A stretch of 45,758 nt of DNA from CAZNNH01 sp964574335 (GTDB taxonomy: Bacteria; Acidobacteriota; Vicinamibacteria; Fen-336): contig CAZNNH010000035.1 in assembly GCA_964574335.1 (NCBI GenBank), positions 1-45,758 on the forward strand. Direction: 5' to 3'. The notes under the pieces are model-generated. The model saw nothing but the letters and a program-made list of their open reading frames with translations. It searched no databases and had not been told where the DNA came from. The position numbers and the translations under genes are program-made. Every line of letters begins with the position of its first letter. The first letter of the stretch is position 1. Below, in pieces: positions 30,405 through 39,786 of this stretch.

Positions 30405-32066
30405 TCAGCCCTCACCGGTACCGGATGTGTGCAACGCTTGCAGCTTGCGCTGCAGGAAGACCTTTTCGATGGCCACTCCGGACTGGTCGATGAACACCTC
30501 GAGGGCCTCCAGGCTTCCCAGCTCCTGGCCCGACTCGGGGTTGTCGCCGTAAAGGAGCGCCGTCACCTGGCGATGCGTCTGCAGCGGAAGCAGCGCCGCC
30601 GCGTTGGACTTGAACCGGCCGATACGCCCCAGCAGATGGCGACACCACTTCTCGTCGGGCAAGACGCCGCTCATGCCCTTGCGCTCGGTGACGACCCGCT
30701 GGAACACCGACGGCTCGGAGAGCGGGATGATGAGCTCGCGGGCCAGGAGCCCCAGCTCCTCGCCCTTGGGCGCGGCGCCGAAGCCCCCCAGCCCTCGCAC
30801 CTCCTCGTCCTTGATCAGGAAGAGGACGCCGCGCTCGAAGAACTCGCGGGCGAACCGCATCACCAGCCTCGAGACCTGGGAGGCGTCGGCAGGGGCCCGA
30901 AGCGCCTCGAGGTGCTGCTGCAGGGCCCTGAGGTCGGAGGCGGCGCGCCCTGAAGGCGCTGCCGGCGGCGCCGGCGGCGGCTTGACGGGTCGGGGCCGGG
31001 CCGGCGGCCGCCGCGAGAGCCGGGGCAGCACGTCCGAGGCGAGCTTGGTGGCGAAGGCCTGGAGATCGGCCACGTACTGATCGGTGTCCAGCTTGGAGAG
31101 CCCGGGCTTGAACACCAGGTGCGAGACCCCCATCTGGCGGGCCCGCGACCGCAGCGACGCGCTCAGGGTGTCGGTCATCATCAGGATCGGCGGGAACACC
31201 TTCATCTTGGCCAGCCGCTTGACCACCTCGAACCCGCCCTGGAACGACGACCCCCCTGACGTCGGCATACCCAGATCCGTGATCAGGCTGAACGGGATCT
31301 GGTCATCGCGGAGCGCCTGGGCCGCCTTGACGGCGGCGTTCGGGTCACCGGCGAGGACCACCTCGTATCCCGCTTCGCGAAACCGCGCGGCGAGGGTCCG
31401 CCTGATGTCCATCTCGTCGTCCACCAGCAGCAGGGTCCCGGGCGTCGAGGGAGGCGCCGACGGCGTCTCGGGCGCGGCGGGGGCCGCTGGGGGCGCAGGC
31501 TCCGGTGTGGCTGCCTCGTCGGCAGCTCCCGCCCCCTCGGCCTCTTCGGGAGGCACCTCCTCGAGCACGGCCTCCTCGGGGGCTTCTGCTTCGGCCGGCT
31601 CTTCCTCCAGGCCTTCCCCTGGCTGGACGAACGACGCCTCGAGCGCCGCGGAGGAGTCCCGCCGGTCCTCGTCCATGCCACGGGCCAGGTCGAGCAGCAG
31701 CTCCTGGGCGTTGATCCCGACCTCGAGGGTCTCCTCCGCGATGCGGCGGGACCCGATCGACTCGGGAAGCTGGGCGGTCAGGCTGAAACTGAACTGCCCC
31801 TCGCGGAGGCGGATCAGGTGCTCCAGCGCCATCGCCATCCGGTTGCGGATCAGGGTCTCTCGCTTGTCCTTGGGCAACGTGGCGGCGCGCGGGTCGAGGT
31901 CCGGGCTGTTCCAGGCGAAGCTGGAGACGACGAACCCGTCCCGGAAGACGATCGCGCTCTCGCCCTCACCGGTACGGATGGTGAGGTACCCCGTCTTCTT
32001 GCTGAACGACACGATCTGGATGATGTCGAGGAGCGGGAGGTCCTCGAGATTCCCGGTGAGGCTCAA
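30405..32066 (-). CDS. PATAN (DUF4388)-receiver-GAF signalling protein
   Basis: A 553-residue cytoplasmic protein in three parts. Residues 1-135 are a PATAN/DUF4388 domain (MSLTGNLEDLPLLDIIQIVS, then KKTGYLTIRTGEGES, FRDGFVVSS). Residues 150-208 form an acidic Pro/Ala linker. Residues 211-345 are a receiver with Asp216-Asp217, phosphoacceptor Asp264 in LITDLGMP and Lys320. Residues 380-550 are a degenerate GAF-like module (FFERGVLFLIKDEEVRGLGGFG, AALLPLQTHRQVTALLYGDN). PATAN domains are linked to two-component and gliding or pilus control in cyanobacteria and deltaproteobacteria. The intact receiver suggests phosphorylation by the cluster's CheA. It starts 48 bases after cheB. Confidence 0.85.
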   Translation of the reverse strand: MSLTGNLEDLPLLDIIQIVSFSKKTGYLTIRTGEGESAIVFRDGFVVSSFAWNSPDLDPRAATLPKDKRETLIRNRMAMALEHLIRLREGQFSFSLTAQLPESIGSRRIAEETLEVGINAQELLLDLARGMDEDRRDSSAALEASFVQPGEGLEEEPAEAEAPEEAVLEEVPPEEAEGAGAADEAATPEPAPPAAPAAPETPSAPPSTPGTLLLVDDEMDIRRTLAARFREAGYEVVLAGDPNAAVKAAQALRDDQIPFSLITDLGMPTSGGSSFQGGFEVVKRLAKMKVFPPILMMTDTLSASLRSRARQMGVSHLVFKPGLSKLDTDQYVADLQAFATKLASDVLPRLSRRPPARPRPVKPPPAPPAAPSGRAASDLRALQQHLEALRAPADASQVSRLVMRFAREFFERGVLFLIKDEEVRGLGGFGAAPKGEELGLLARELIIPLSEPSVFQRVVTERKGMSGVLPDEKWCRHLLGRIGRFKSNAAALLPLQTHRQVTALLYGDNPESGQELGSLEALEVFIDQSGVAIEKVFLQRKLQALHTSGTGEG

Positions 32067-32114
32067 ACGTTCACCTCGGGCGCAGTTTCAGCCATCTGAC
32101 AAGCCGTCGCGATT

Positions 32115-33167
32115 CTACACCGCCGCCAGGATCTCATCGGCCATCCGCAGAAGCGGCACGGTACGGTCCACCACCCCCGCCTCCACCGCCGCCTTGGGCA
32201 TCCCGTAGATGACGCAGGACTCCTCGGCCTCCGCCAGCGTGCGACCACCGGCATCGCGGATGGCTCGCAGGCCGAACACGCCATCGGAGCCCATGCCGGT
32301 CAGCACCACCCCCAACGAGCGGGGACCGTAGGCCTGGGCCACGGCGGCCATCAGGACGTCGGCTGACGGCTTGTGCAGAGCCGTCCTGGGCTCGTCGTCG
32401 AGCACCACCCGCACGGTGGAGCCTCGTCTCCGGACCTTCATGTGGCGGCCCGCGGGCGCGATCAGCACGGTCCCCTGCACCACGGCCTCACCGTCCTCGG
32501 CCTCACGGACCGGGACGGCGCTCATCCCTGCCAGGCGGTCGGCCAGCGAGCGTGTGAAGCCCACCGGCATGTGCTGGACCACCAGAAGCGCCGTGCCGAG
32601 GGCCTCCGGAAGCCGGGGGATGATCGCCTGCAGCGCCGGCGGCCCTCCGGTGGAGGTCCCGATCGCCACCGCCTCGACCCGCGAGGGGCGGGCGCCGGGC
32701 TGGGCTGCCAGCCGCTCGGCGGAGCCGGCCAGGCCGAGGCCCTGGAGGCGCCGGCGCGGGACACGGGCGATGGCCCGGACCTTGGAGCGCAGCTCGTCAC
32801 CCAGGTTGAGCAGGTCCATGCTGCCCTGGACGCTGGACTTGTCCACGAAGTCCATGGCGCCCAGCTCGAGGCCGCGCAGCGTGACCTCTCCGCCCCTCCG
32901 GGTGAGCGAGGAGAGCAGCAGCACCGGCACCGGCTTGCGGGCCATGATTCGCTCCAGCGCCTCGAGCCCTCCCATCCGGGGCATGTGCACGTCGAGGGTG
33001 ACCACGTCGGGGGCAAGCTGCTCGACCTTGTCGAGACAGTCCTGGCCGTCCACGGCCTCGCCGACCACCTCGATGTCCGGCTCGGAGCTGAGCATCCGAG
33101 TCAGGGCGCGCCGCACGAAGAGCGAGTCGTCGACTATCAAGACCCGAATCGCTGAACGCTGGCTCAT
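32115..33167 (-). CDS. cheB: CheB chemoreceptor methylesterase
   Basis: A 350-residue response regulator that removes methyl groups from (and deamidates) chemoreceptors when phosphorylated. Receiver residues 8-125: Asp13-Asp14, phosphoacceptor Asp59 (VVTLDVHMPRMGGLEAL), Lys110 (FVDKSS). The catalytic domain, residues 165-350, has the complete triad: Ser172 (AIGTSTGGPPALQ), His199 (VQHMPVGFT) and Asp295 (GMGSDG). Length and linker are typical. Its ATG overlaps the cheR stop (ATGA), so the antagonistic pair is translationally coupled. Confidence 0.95.
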   Translation of the reverse strand: MSQRSAIRVLIVDDSLFVRRALTRMLSSEPDIEVVGEAVDGQDCLDKVEQLAPDVVTLDVHMPRMGGLEALERIMARKPVPVLLLSSLTRRGGEVTLRGLELGAMDFVDKSSVQGSMDLLNLGDELRSKVRAIARVPRRRLQGLGLAGSAERLAAQPGARPSRVEAVAIGTSTGGPPALQAIIPRLPEALGTALLVVQHMPVGFTRSLADRLAGMSAVPVREAEDGEAVVQGTVLIAPAGRHMKVRRRGSTVRVVLDDEPRTALHKPSADVLMAAVAQAYGPRSLGVVLTGMGSDGVFGLRAIRDAGGRTLAEAEESCVIYGMPKAAVEAGVVDRTVPLLRMADEILAAV

Positions 33168-34036
33168 GGTGCTGTCCCGCCTACCGGCTTCTGATAGATC
33201 ATGGCCCCCGGGAAGCGGATCGGCGTGAACCGGTCCGTGATCCGCGACAGCGACTCGGCGTGGCCCAGCAGGAGATAGCCGCCGGGGGCGAGCGCCTCGT
33301 AGAACAGGTGGACCGCCTTCTGGATCGTCACGTCGGAGAAGTAGATCAGCACGTTCCGGCAGAAGATCACGTCCAGGGGGGCGCCTCCGTCGTAGCTGGC
33401 GACGTCCACGATGTTACCGAGCCGCAGGTGTACCATGCGCCGGATCGCCTCCTTGACCTGGGCACCCTGCCCGGCTTCCGTGAAGTGCCGCTGGCGCAGC
33501 TCTCGGCTCATGGCGCGAAAGGCATTGTGATAGTAGACGGCCTTGCCCGCCTTCTCGAGCGCCACCTCGTCGACGTCCATGCCGTGGATCTCGACGTCCC
33601 AGTTCCAGAAGAACTGGCCGCTGTCGTAGACGATCATCGCCGTCGTGTACGGCTCCTCGCCGGTGGAGCAGCCGGCCGAGAGAATCTGGAGGGTCCGGTC
33701 GGAGGCGGCGCTCTTGCGCTCCCGCAGCGCGCCCAGCACGTTCTCGGCGAAGACCTTGAGCTGGGCGGGCTCGCGGTAGAAGTAGGTCTCGTTGTTGGTG
33801 ATGTGGCTCACCATGCGACCCAGCTCCTCGGTCCGCTGAGGCCCGAACCGGAGGTAGTGGTAGTAGTCCTGGAACGACCACAGATCGAGGTTCAACAGGC
33901 GGCCCACCAGGCGCGAGCGTAGCATGGGGCGCTGGCCGTCCTCGAAGTAGATGCCGACCCGCTCGTGGATGAAGTCGCGCAGCAGACGAAACGCCTCCTC
34001 AGAGAGCTCGACGTCGTGGTCGGAGGGGTGGAACAC
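33164..34036 (-). CDS. cheR: CheR chemoreceptor methyltransferase
   Basis: A 290-residue SAM-dependent glutamate methyltransferase. The N-terminal helical domain (LRDFIHERVGIYFEDGQRPM, then FQDYYHYLRFG) is followed by the conserved THNET-like segment SHITNNETYFYREP. The SAM-binding motif is LSAGCSTGEEPYTTAM, and the C-terminal Rossmann core contains VIFCRNVLIYF and PGGYLLLGHAESL. There is no TPR extension. It lies between the HEAT-repeat gene (6 bases) and cheB (4-base overlap). The pair with cheB shows that the receptor in this cluster is adapted by methylation. Confidence 0.95.
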   Translation of the reverse strand: MFHPSDHDVELSEEAFRLLRDFIHERVGIYFEDGQRPMLRSRLVGRLLNLDLWSFQDYYHYLRFGPQRTEELGRMVSHITNNETYFYREPAQLKVFAENVLGALRERKSAASDRTLQILSAGCSTGEEPYTTAMIVYDSGQFFWNWDVEIHGMDVDEVALEKAGKAVYYHNAFRAMSRELRQRHFTEAGQGAQVKEAIRRMVHLRLGNIVDVASYDGGAPLDVIFCRNVLIYFSDVTIQKAVHLFYEALAPGGYLLLGHAESLSRITDRFTPIRFPGAMIYQKPVGGTAP

Positions 34037-34042
34037 GGGTCT

Positions 34043-36409
34043 CTAGCGTGGGGTCAGCTTCTTGAGGGCGATCGCCGATGCGCGCCGCACCTCCGGATCG
34101 GGATCGTGCGACTTGGCCGCCATCAGCGGGCGTAGGGCGTCGAGGAAGCCGCTGTCGCCGAGCGCCAGCGCCGCCTCGACCCGGACCGACCCGGTGGCGT
34201 CGGCCAAGGCCAGGAGCAGCAGACGTAGGGCACGCCGGTCCTCGAGCTTGCCCGCCAGGTCCACCAGCAGGCAGCGGGCGGCGCCGGTGAGCTGGGGGTA
34301 GAGGCGCTCCAACTCCGGCAGGGCGGCCACTCCCATGTGGCGAAGGGCCTCGAGGGCGGTGGCCTGGAGGCCGGGATCGTCGAGGCATTCGGCCAGCCGG
34401 GCGGCCGCCCGCGGGTCGCCGATCTCTCCCAGAGCGGACAGCGCCGCCCGCTGGACGGTGGCGTCGGCATCGTGCAGCCGATCGAGCAGGCCCGGGGTAG
34501 CCCGGGCGCTGCCAATCCGTCCCAGCGCGGTCGCCGCCGCGCAGCGTACGCTCCAGTGCTCGTCCTCCAGGGTGATCGTCAGCGGGGCCACCGCCTGGGG
34601 ATCCCCGATGCTCCCCAGGCTTTCGGCCGCGGCCCGACGCAGGTTCCGGTCGGGGTCGTTGAGGATCGGGAAGAGCGGCGCTGCCGCGGTCGGGGCCCGG
34701 ATCGAGCCGAGCGCCGCCACTGCGGCGAAGCACAGCTCCTTGCGCTCGTCGGCGAGGAACCGGATCAGGCGGGGCACCGCCTCGGGGTTGCGAACCTGGC
34801 CGAGGGCTCGCAGCGCCACGAACCGCATCTTGGGGTCCGGATCCTCGAGCAGCGGCAGGAGGTCCCGGGCGGCGTCCGGGTCTTCGAGCTTGCCCAGCGA
34901 CAGCACCGCCTGCTGCCGTACCAGGCTGCTCTGGTCCTCCAGGGCGCGCCTCAGCAGGTCGGCCACGCCGGGGGCGTCGATCTCCCCCAGCGCCTTCACC
35001 GCCGCTCGCCGGACCCCCTCTCTCGGATCGCTCGACAGGGTCGTCAGCGCCTCGGCCGAGGCCGGGTCTCCGAGCAGGCCGAGGGTCTCGGCGGCCCGGA
35101 TCCGCACCTGGTCGTCGGCGGCCCGTAGCGCCTGGGTCAGGAGCGGCACGGTCTGCTCGCGGGGGAGCTGGGTGAGCGCGCTCATCGCGCTCTCCTGGAT
35201 CAGCTCGTTCTCGTCGCCCAGCAGCTCGAAGAGGAGCATGGCCGCGTCCTCGTGGGCGAGCCGGCCGATCGCCGTGATCGCCTCAGCCCGCACCTCGGGT
35301 GACGGGTCGTGGATCATCGGGGCCACCAGGTCGGTCCCCTCCGGTGGGGCGATCCAGGCCAGGCACCGCAGCGTCCCCTGCCGGATCGCATCCTCGGGGT
35401 GGGACAGGCCGTAGGCGTAGGCCGACGGGTCGCGGAAGCCGATCGACACCAGCGCGTGGGTCAGGTAGCCCTGCAGCGGGGCCTCACCGAACCGCTCGAT
35501 CAGCGGCCGCTCGGCGCGGGGCTCCTTCAGCCAGCCGAGGGTGATGGCGGCGGTGCGGCGGTTCTGGGGGTCGTCGTCGGCCAGGCTCTCCAGCAGGTGG
35601 TCCACCAGCTCCTCCCCGCGGAGGGCGGCCTGCACCTCGGGATCCAGGCTGTCACCGGACGCGGTGGCACGCTGCTCGATGGCGACCACCGCCCGGATCG
35701 CCATGTTGCGGGTGACCGGGTCGGGGTCGCGGAGGTGGGGGATCAGCCGCGGCAACGCCTCGCGACCCGCCAGCTGTCCCAGCGCGTCCATCACCGGACC
35801 ACAGAGCATCGGCTCGTCGAGGAGCCTCAGCAGGGCGGGCACTGCGGCCGGGTCGCCGATCTCGGCCAGGGCGTGGATCGCCGGATACTGGAGCCAGGGC
35901 TCGCCGGCCAGGGCCTCGGTGAGCGAAGAGACCGCCTGGGCGGCTCGGAGCTGGCCCAGGCTGGTCGCCGCGGAGTGCCGCACGTTGACGTCCTGGTCCT
36001 CGAGGCTCCTGATCAGAGGGGCGATGGCGCGAGGGTCCCCCACCGCGCCCAGCATCGCCGCGGCGAAGTTGCGGATCTCCTCGTCGGCGTCGTCCAGCAA
36101 GGCCAGCAGCGCGTCCACCGCCGTCGCGCCCAGCTTGACGAAGATCTCCATCGCCGCGTTGCGAAGCGCGGCGTCCTCGCCGTTTCGCAGCGCGCCCTCC
36201 AGCGGGCCCAGCAGCGTCCCGGGCTCGAAACCGGTGAGGTGCTCGATGGCGGCTTGGCGCACCGGCCAGCTCTCGTCGGCCACCGCCAGAAGGAGCGCCG
36301 GGACCGCTTCGGAGCGACGGGAGCGCCCGAGCTGCTCGACCGTCTCGCGACGGGCAGCCTCCTCCGCGTAGCGGAGCGACTCGAGAGCAGCGCTGATGTC
36401 GAGGCCCAT
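34043..36409 (-). CDS. HEAT-repeat (PBS-lyase type) scaffold protein
   Basis: A 788-residue soluble protein made almost wholly of about 24-25 HEAT-like repeats of ~31 residues. Each has the pattern (D)P.AV..L...L.D.(D/E)..VR..A...LG.(I/L), e.g. GDPRAIAPLIRSLEDQD and GDPQAVAPLTITLEDE. Such solenoids bind partner proteins, and the CpcE/NblB-type members act as chaperones or adaptors. There is no catalytic motif, signal peptide or membrane segment. It is embedded between the receptor and cheR, six bases from the latter, so it is probably a structural or regulatory partner of the array. HEAT proteins are not part of the standard chemotaxis set. The gap of 110 bases before it holds no gene. Confidence 0.88.
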   Translation of the reverse strand: MGLDISAALESLRYAEEAARRETVEQLGRSRRSEAVPALLLAVADESWPVRQAAIEHLTGFEPGTLLGPLEGALRNGEDAALRNAAMEIFVKLGATAVDALLALLDDADEEIRNFAAAMLGAVGDPRAIAPLIRSLEDQDVNVRHSAATSLGQLRAAQAVSSLTEALAGEPWLQYPAIHALAEIGDPAAVPALLRLLDEPMLCGPVMDALGQLAGREALPRLIPHLRDPDPVTRNMAIRAVVAIEQRATASGDSLDPEVQAALRGEELVDHLLESLADDDPQNRRTAAITLGWLKEPRAERPLIERFGEAPLQGYLTHALVSIGFRDPSAYAYGLSHPEDAIRQGTLRCLAWIAPPEGTDLVAPMIHDPSPEVRAEAITAIGRLAHEDAAMLLFELLGDENELIQESAMSALTQLPREQTVPLLTQALRAADDQVRIRAAETLGLLGDPASAEALTTLSSDPREGVRRAAVKALGEIDAPGVADLLRRALEDQSSLVRQQAVLSLGKLEDPDAARDLLPLLEDPDPKMRFVALRALGQVRNPEAVPRLIRFLADERKELCFAAVAALGSIRAPTAAAPLFPILNDPDRNLRRAAAESLGSIGDPQAVAPLTITLEDEHWSVRCAAATALGRIGSARATPGLLDRLHDADATVQRAALSALGEIGDPRAAARLAECLDDPGLQATALEALRHMGVAALPELERLYPQLTGAARCLLVDLAGKLEDRRALRLLLLALADATGSVRVEAALALGDSGFLDALRPLMAAKSHDPDPEVRRASAIALKKLTPR

Positions 36410-36519
36410 CTAGGAGACGGCCTCCGGGGCGGGCCGGGCTCCACGCCAGCGACACGTCCAGACGGACCGCTGGCTCGGGGCGCCCCTTCGCGTGCCGGCG
36501 CTCCCGCGAGTACGGCTCA

Positions 36520-38823
36520 CTAGCGCGACCGGAAGGTGGCGATGAGCTTGGCCAGGTTTTCCGCCTGCTGGGCCAGGTTGACGGTGGCCTTCGACATCTC
36601 CTCCACCGTGGAGAGGTTGTCGCGGGCGATCTCCGAGATGTTCTCCATCGCCTTGACCACCAGCTCGCCGCCCCGCTTCTGCTCGGAGGTGGCGTAGGAG
36701 ACCTGCTGGGTCATCCGGTTCATGTTGTCGACCGCTTGCACGATCTGCCGGCTCCCGTCGGCCTGCTCCTTGGTGGCCAGGTTCACCTGGCTGGCGATCT
36801 TGTTCATGTTCTCGACCGCCTGCCGCACCTGCCGGCCGCCCGCGGACTGCTCCTTGGTGGAGTTGGCCACCTCGCTCATCACCTGGTTGATGCTCTCGAC
36901 CGCCTGGCGGATCTGCTTGGAGCCGGCCGCCTGCTCGCGCACCGCCGTGGTCACCTGCTCAGTGGCGGAGTTCATGTCGGCCACCGTGCGCAGCACCTCG
37001 GCGGAGGCTGCGGACTGCTTGCCGGTGGAGGCCGCGATCTCCGCCATCAGCTGGCTGGAGCGGGTGACCGACTCGATGATCCGCCGCAGCGCCAGCCCGG
37101 CGCGGTCCGCGAGCTGGATCCCCTCCTTGGTCTCGTCGGCCCCGGCCTTGGCGGTGTCCACCGCGTCGGTGGTCTCGCGCTGGACCTGGCGGATCACCTC
37201 CCCGATCTCCTTGGTGGCTTCCACCGAGCGCTCGGCCAGCTTGCGCACCTCGTCGGCGACCACCGCGAACCCTCGCCCCGCCTCACCGGCGCGGGCCGCC
37301 TCGATGGCGGCGTTGAGCGCCAGCAGGTTGGTCTGGTCGGCGATCTCCTCGATCACCTCGAGGATCTTGCCGATCTCCTGGGAACGCTTGCCGAGGCCGG
37401 TGATCACGCGGGCGGTGTTCTCCATGGTGTCCGAGATCTTCTTCATCCCGGTGACGGTCTTGGCCACGGCTTCGTCCCCGGTGCGCGCGTCCTCGGAGGC
37501 CTGGCGGCTGATACGGTCGGCCTCCTCGGCGATCCGGGCCACCTGGGTGACGGCCTCGGCCATCTCCGAGACGGTCTGGCTCCCCCGCGAGGCGGCCACG
37601 CTCAGGACCTCGGCGTTGCGCGCCACCGCCTCGATCGAGGAGGCCATCTGCTCGATGGTGGCGGAGGCCTCGCTGACCGTCCCGGCCAGGTTCTCCAGGT
37701 TCTTGGCGGTCTGGTCGGTGGAGACGGTCATCTCCTCGATGGTCGCCGACGCCTCGGCCACGGTGGTGGCCAGCGTCTCGCTGGACCGAGCCACCTCCTG
37801 GATCGAGACCCCCATCTGGGTGATCGAGCTACTGGTCTCCTCGACGTGGGTGGCCAGGCTCTGGGCGTTGCCAGCCACGGTCTGGATGGAGGCCGCCATC
37901 TCCTCCATCGAGGTCGAGGTCTCCTCGGCGGCCTGGGCCTGGCTCTGGGCCCCCTGGGTGATCAGCTTGGCGTTGGCCGAGATCTCACCGGCGGACGAGG
38001 CCACCTGCACCGACGTCTCCTGGATGTTGTCCACTACCTCGCGCAGGTTCCCGACCATCCCGTTGAGGCTGCGGGCCAGGATGCCGATCTCGTCCTCCGA
38101 CTCGATGCGCAGGCCCTCGGTCAGGTCGCCCTTGGCGACGGCGGAGGCCACCTCCACCATCTCGTCGATGGGCTTGAACCAGCGCCCCACCAGCCACCAG
38201 CCGACGACCGACCCCCCCGCGAACAGGGCCAGCGCCACCAGCAGCGTCCACATGAAGATGTTGCCCCGCTGACGGTCCATCGCCTTGAGGCTGATGGTCA
38301 CCTCCGCCGTGCCCTTGATCTCCTCCTGGGCCGGGCCGCTCGAGGTAGAAAGCCCGAACTCGGAGGCCAGCTCTCCCCCGCTGCTGCCGGAAGCGATCAC
38401 CGGAGCTCGAAATACCTTGACCGGTGTGCCGTCTTCGGTGGTGGTCGGGAGTTCCTCGACCTGCTTGGCCGGCGCCTCGGGGACCTCACGGCCGGAAGTG
38501 CCGACCTGGACCAGCACCACACCGCGCGCATCCCGGATCAGGGCGCCGATCACGTCGGAATCCCCCTCACCGCCGGAGGCGACCGCGCTCTCGAGGAACT
38601 GGGTCAACAGCGGCTTGTCTTCGGTCAACACGCCGTACTTACTGTTGTTGGCGAGGTTGGCGGCGATGTAGCGGCCGCGCTTGGCGAGCTGCGCCTCGAG
38701 CACGTTGCCGATCCGGAGCCGCTGGAAGAGCGACGAGCCGGAGGCCACCAGCAGCGACACGCCCGCCACCAGCAGCAGCAGCTTGGTGCGGATGGATTGT
38801 GGCCTGAGTGCGCCGAGGTCCAT
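36520..38823 (-). CDS. methyl-accepting chemoreceptor with repeated coiled-coil tail
   Basis: A 767-residue transmembrane receptor: TM1 (about 12-30), a ~155-residue periplasmic sensor with KYGVLTEDKPLL and VIGALIRDARGVVLVQ (single-Cache-like), TM2 (189-212), HAMP (213-265) and a long MA coiled coil. The CheA/CheW-binding hairpin tip is clear at 493-530 (EIADQTNLLALNAAIEAA, then GRGFAVVADEVRKLAERS). After the tip, residues 625-736 consist of four tandem 28-residue units (four heptads each) such as REQAAGSKQIRQAV and TKEQADGSRQIVQAV. There is no C-terminal pentapeptide tether for CheR/CheB. It follows the binding-protein gene by 10 bases, suggesting that protein feeds ligand to this receptor. 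Confidence 0.95.
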   Translation of the reverse strand: MDLGALRPQSIRTKLLLLVAGVSLLVASGSSLFQRLRIGNVLEAQLAKRGRYIAANLANNSKYGVLTEDKPLLTQFLESAVASGGEGDSDVIGALIRDARGVVLVQVGTSGREVPEAPAKQVEELPTTTEDGTPVKVFRAPVIASGSSGGELASEFGLSTSSGPAQEEIKGTAEVTISLKAMDRQRGNIFMWTLLVALALFAGGSVVGWWLVGRWFKPIDEMVEVASAVAKGDLTEGLRIESEDEIGILARSLNGMVGNLREVVDNIQETSVQVASSAGEISANAKLITQGAQSQAQAAEETSTSMEEMAASIQTVAGNAQSLATHVEETSSSITQMGVSIQEVARSSETLATTVAEASATIEEMTVSTDQTAKNLENLAGTVSEASATIEQMASSIEAVARNAEVLSVAASRGSQTVSEMAEAVTQVARIAEEADRISRQASEDARTGDEAVAKTVTGMKKISDTMENTARVITGLGKRSQEIGKILEVIEEIADQTNLLALNAAIEAARAGEAGRGFAVVADEVRKLAERSVEATKEIGEVIRQVQRETTDAVDTAKAGADETKEGIQLADRAGLALRRIIESVTRSSQLMAEIAASTGKQSAASAEVLRTVADMNSATEQVTTAVREQAAGSKQIRQAVESINQVMSEVANSTKEQSAGGRQVRQAVENMNKIASQVNLATKEQADGSRQIVQAVDNMNRMTQQVSYATSEQKRGGELVVKAMENISEIARDNLSTVEEMSKATVNLAQQAENLAKLIATFRSR

Positions 38824-38833
38824 GGGATCTCTC

Positions 38834-39769
38834 CTAGTCCACCACGGTGGCAGCCTTCAGTGTGTCTCGAGGGATCTCGATCTTGAGCCGGTCGGCGACC
38901 TTCTTGTTGATCACCAGCTCCGCCTGGGGCACCTGCATCCCGATCGAGCCGGGCGACTCCCCGTTGGCGATCCGATTGACCAGCAGGCCCATCAACTGAC
39001 CGATCGACTCGTAGTTGGGGCCGTCGCTGGCCAGGGCCCCCTCCGGAACCAGGGCACGGGCGAAGGCGTAGACGCCCTTGCGGGCCTTGAGCGTCTCGTT
39101 CAGGATGTGGCGACGCGCCTCGTCACCTAGCAGCACCGGGTCGGGCGGGAGCCAGAGGGCGTCCACGGCGTCGCCGCCTTGGAGAAGCTCGCGAAGCGCC
39201 TGCGGCACCTCCCGCTCGGAGGGAACCGGACGCTCGACGACCACGGTCCGCACCACCCGGGTGGCGACCCGCGCCTCTTCGATCAGGGCCCCGGTGTTCG
39301 CGGGGTTGTAGATGATGCCGATTCGCACCGCCCGCGGGTTGACGGAACGGAAGGCCGCGAACTGGCTGATAACCGGGATCGAGAACGCCACGCCCACCAC
39401 GTTCGGGGGCCCGATCAGTCCCAGCTTCTCGGGGTTGGCGACCATGGAGAAGACCGTCGGAAGACCGGGGGCCACCTCCCGCGTCAGCTCCGCCGCCAGC
39501 GGGCCCATCGCCACCACGATCACCGGGCGGTCCTTGAGCGTCGCCAGGATCCGCGTGGCCTCCTCGCGGCTGCCGTGGAGGTCGAGCTCGGTCACCGTGT
39601 GACCGCTCGAAGCCTGACGGAACGCCTGCAAGGTCGGCTGCCACGACGCCGCGTTGCTGCTCTTGAGAACAGCCACCTCGGCGGGTGAGACAACCGGTGG
39701 CAGGGATAGAAGAAGAAGCGACGCCAGCCAACCGGTCCGGACGCCCCCGAAACGCGCACCCCGCACCAT
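38834..39769 (-). CDS. periplasmic substrate-binding protein (ABC_sub_bind/TrpX-like), orphan
   Basis: A 311-residue exported binding protein of the COG2984-type family. The ATG at 39769 has GGGAGG at good spacing; an ATG 21 bases upstream overlaps the cheW stop and is the alternative. The signal peptide is about 28 residues (ending PVVSPA). The fold shows FRQASSGHTVTELDLHG, IVVAMGPLAAELTREV, the hinge segment VFSMVANPEKLGL and IGIIYNPANTGALIEEAR. No ABC permease or ATPase is nearby. Placement between cheW and the receptor suggests a sensing co-receptor role. Ligand unknown; relatives bind aromatic amino acids or are uncharacterised. Confidence 0.85.
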   Translation of the reverse strand: MVRGARFGGVRTGWLASLLLLSLPPVVSPAEVAVLKSSNAASWQPTLQAFRQASSGHTVTELDLHGSREEATRILATLKDRPVIVVAMGPLAAELTREVAPGLPTVFSMVANPEKLGLIGPPNVVGVAFSIPVISQFAAFRSVNPRAVRIGIIYNPANTGALIEEARVATRVVRTVVVERPVPSEREVPQALRELLQGGDAVDALWLPPDPVLLGDEARRHILNETLKARKGVYAFARALVPEGALASDGPNYESIGQLMGLLVNRIANGESPGSIGMQVPQAELVINKKVADRLKIEIPRDTLKAATVVD

Positions 39770-39786
39770 GACACCTCCCTGGCGAC

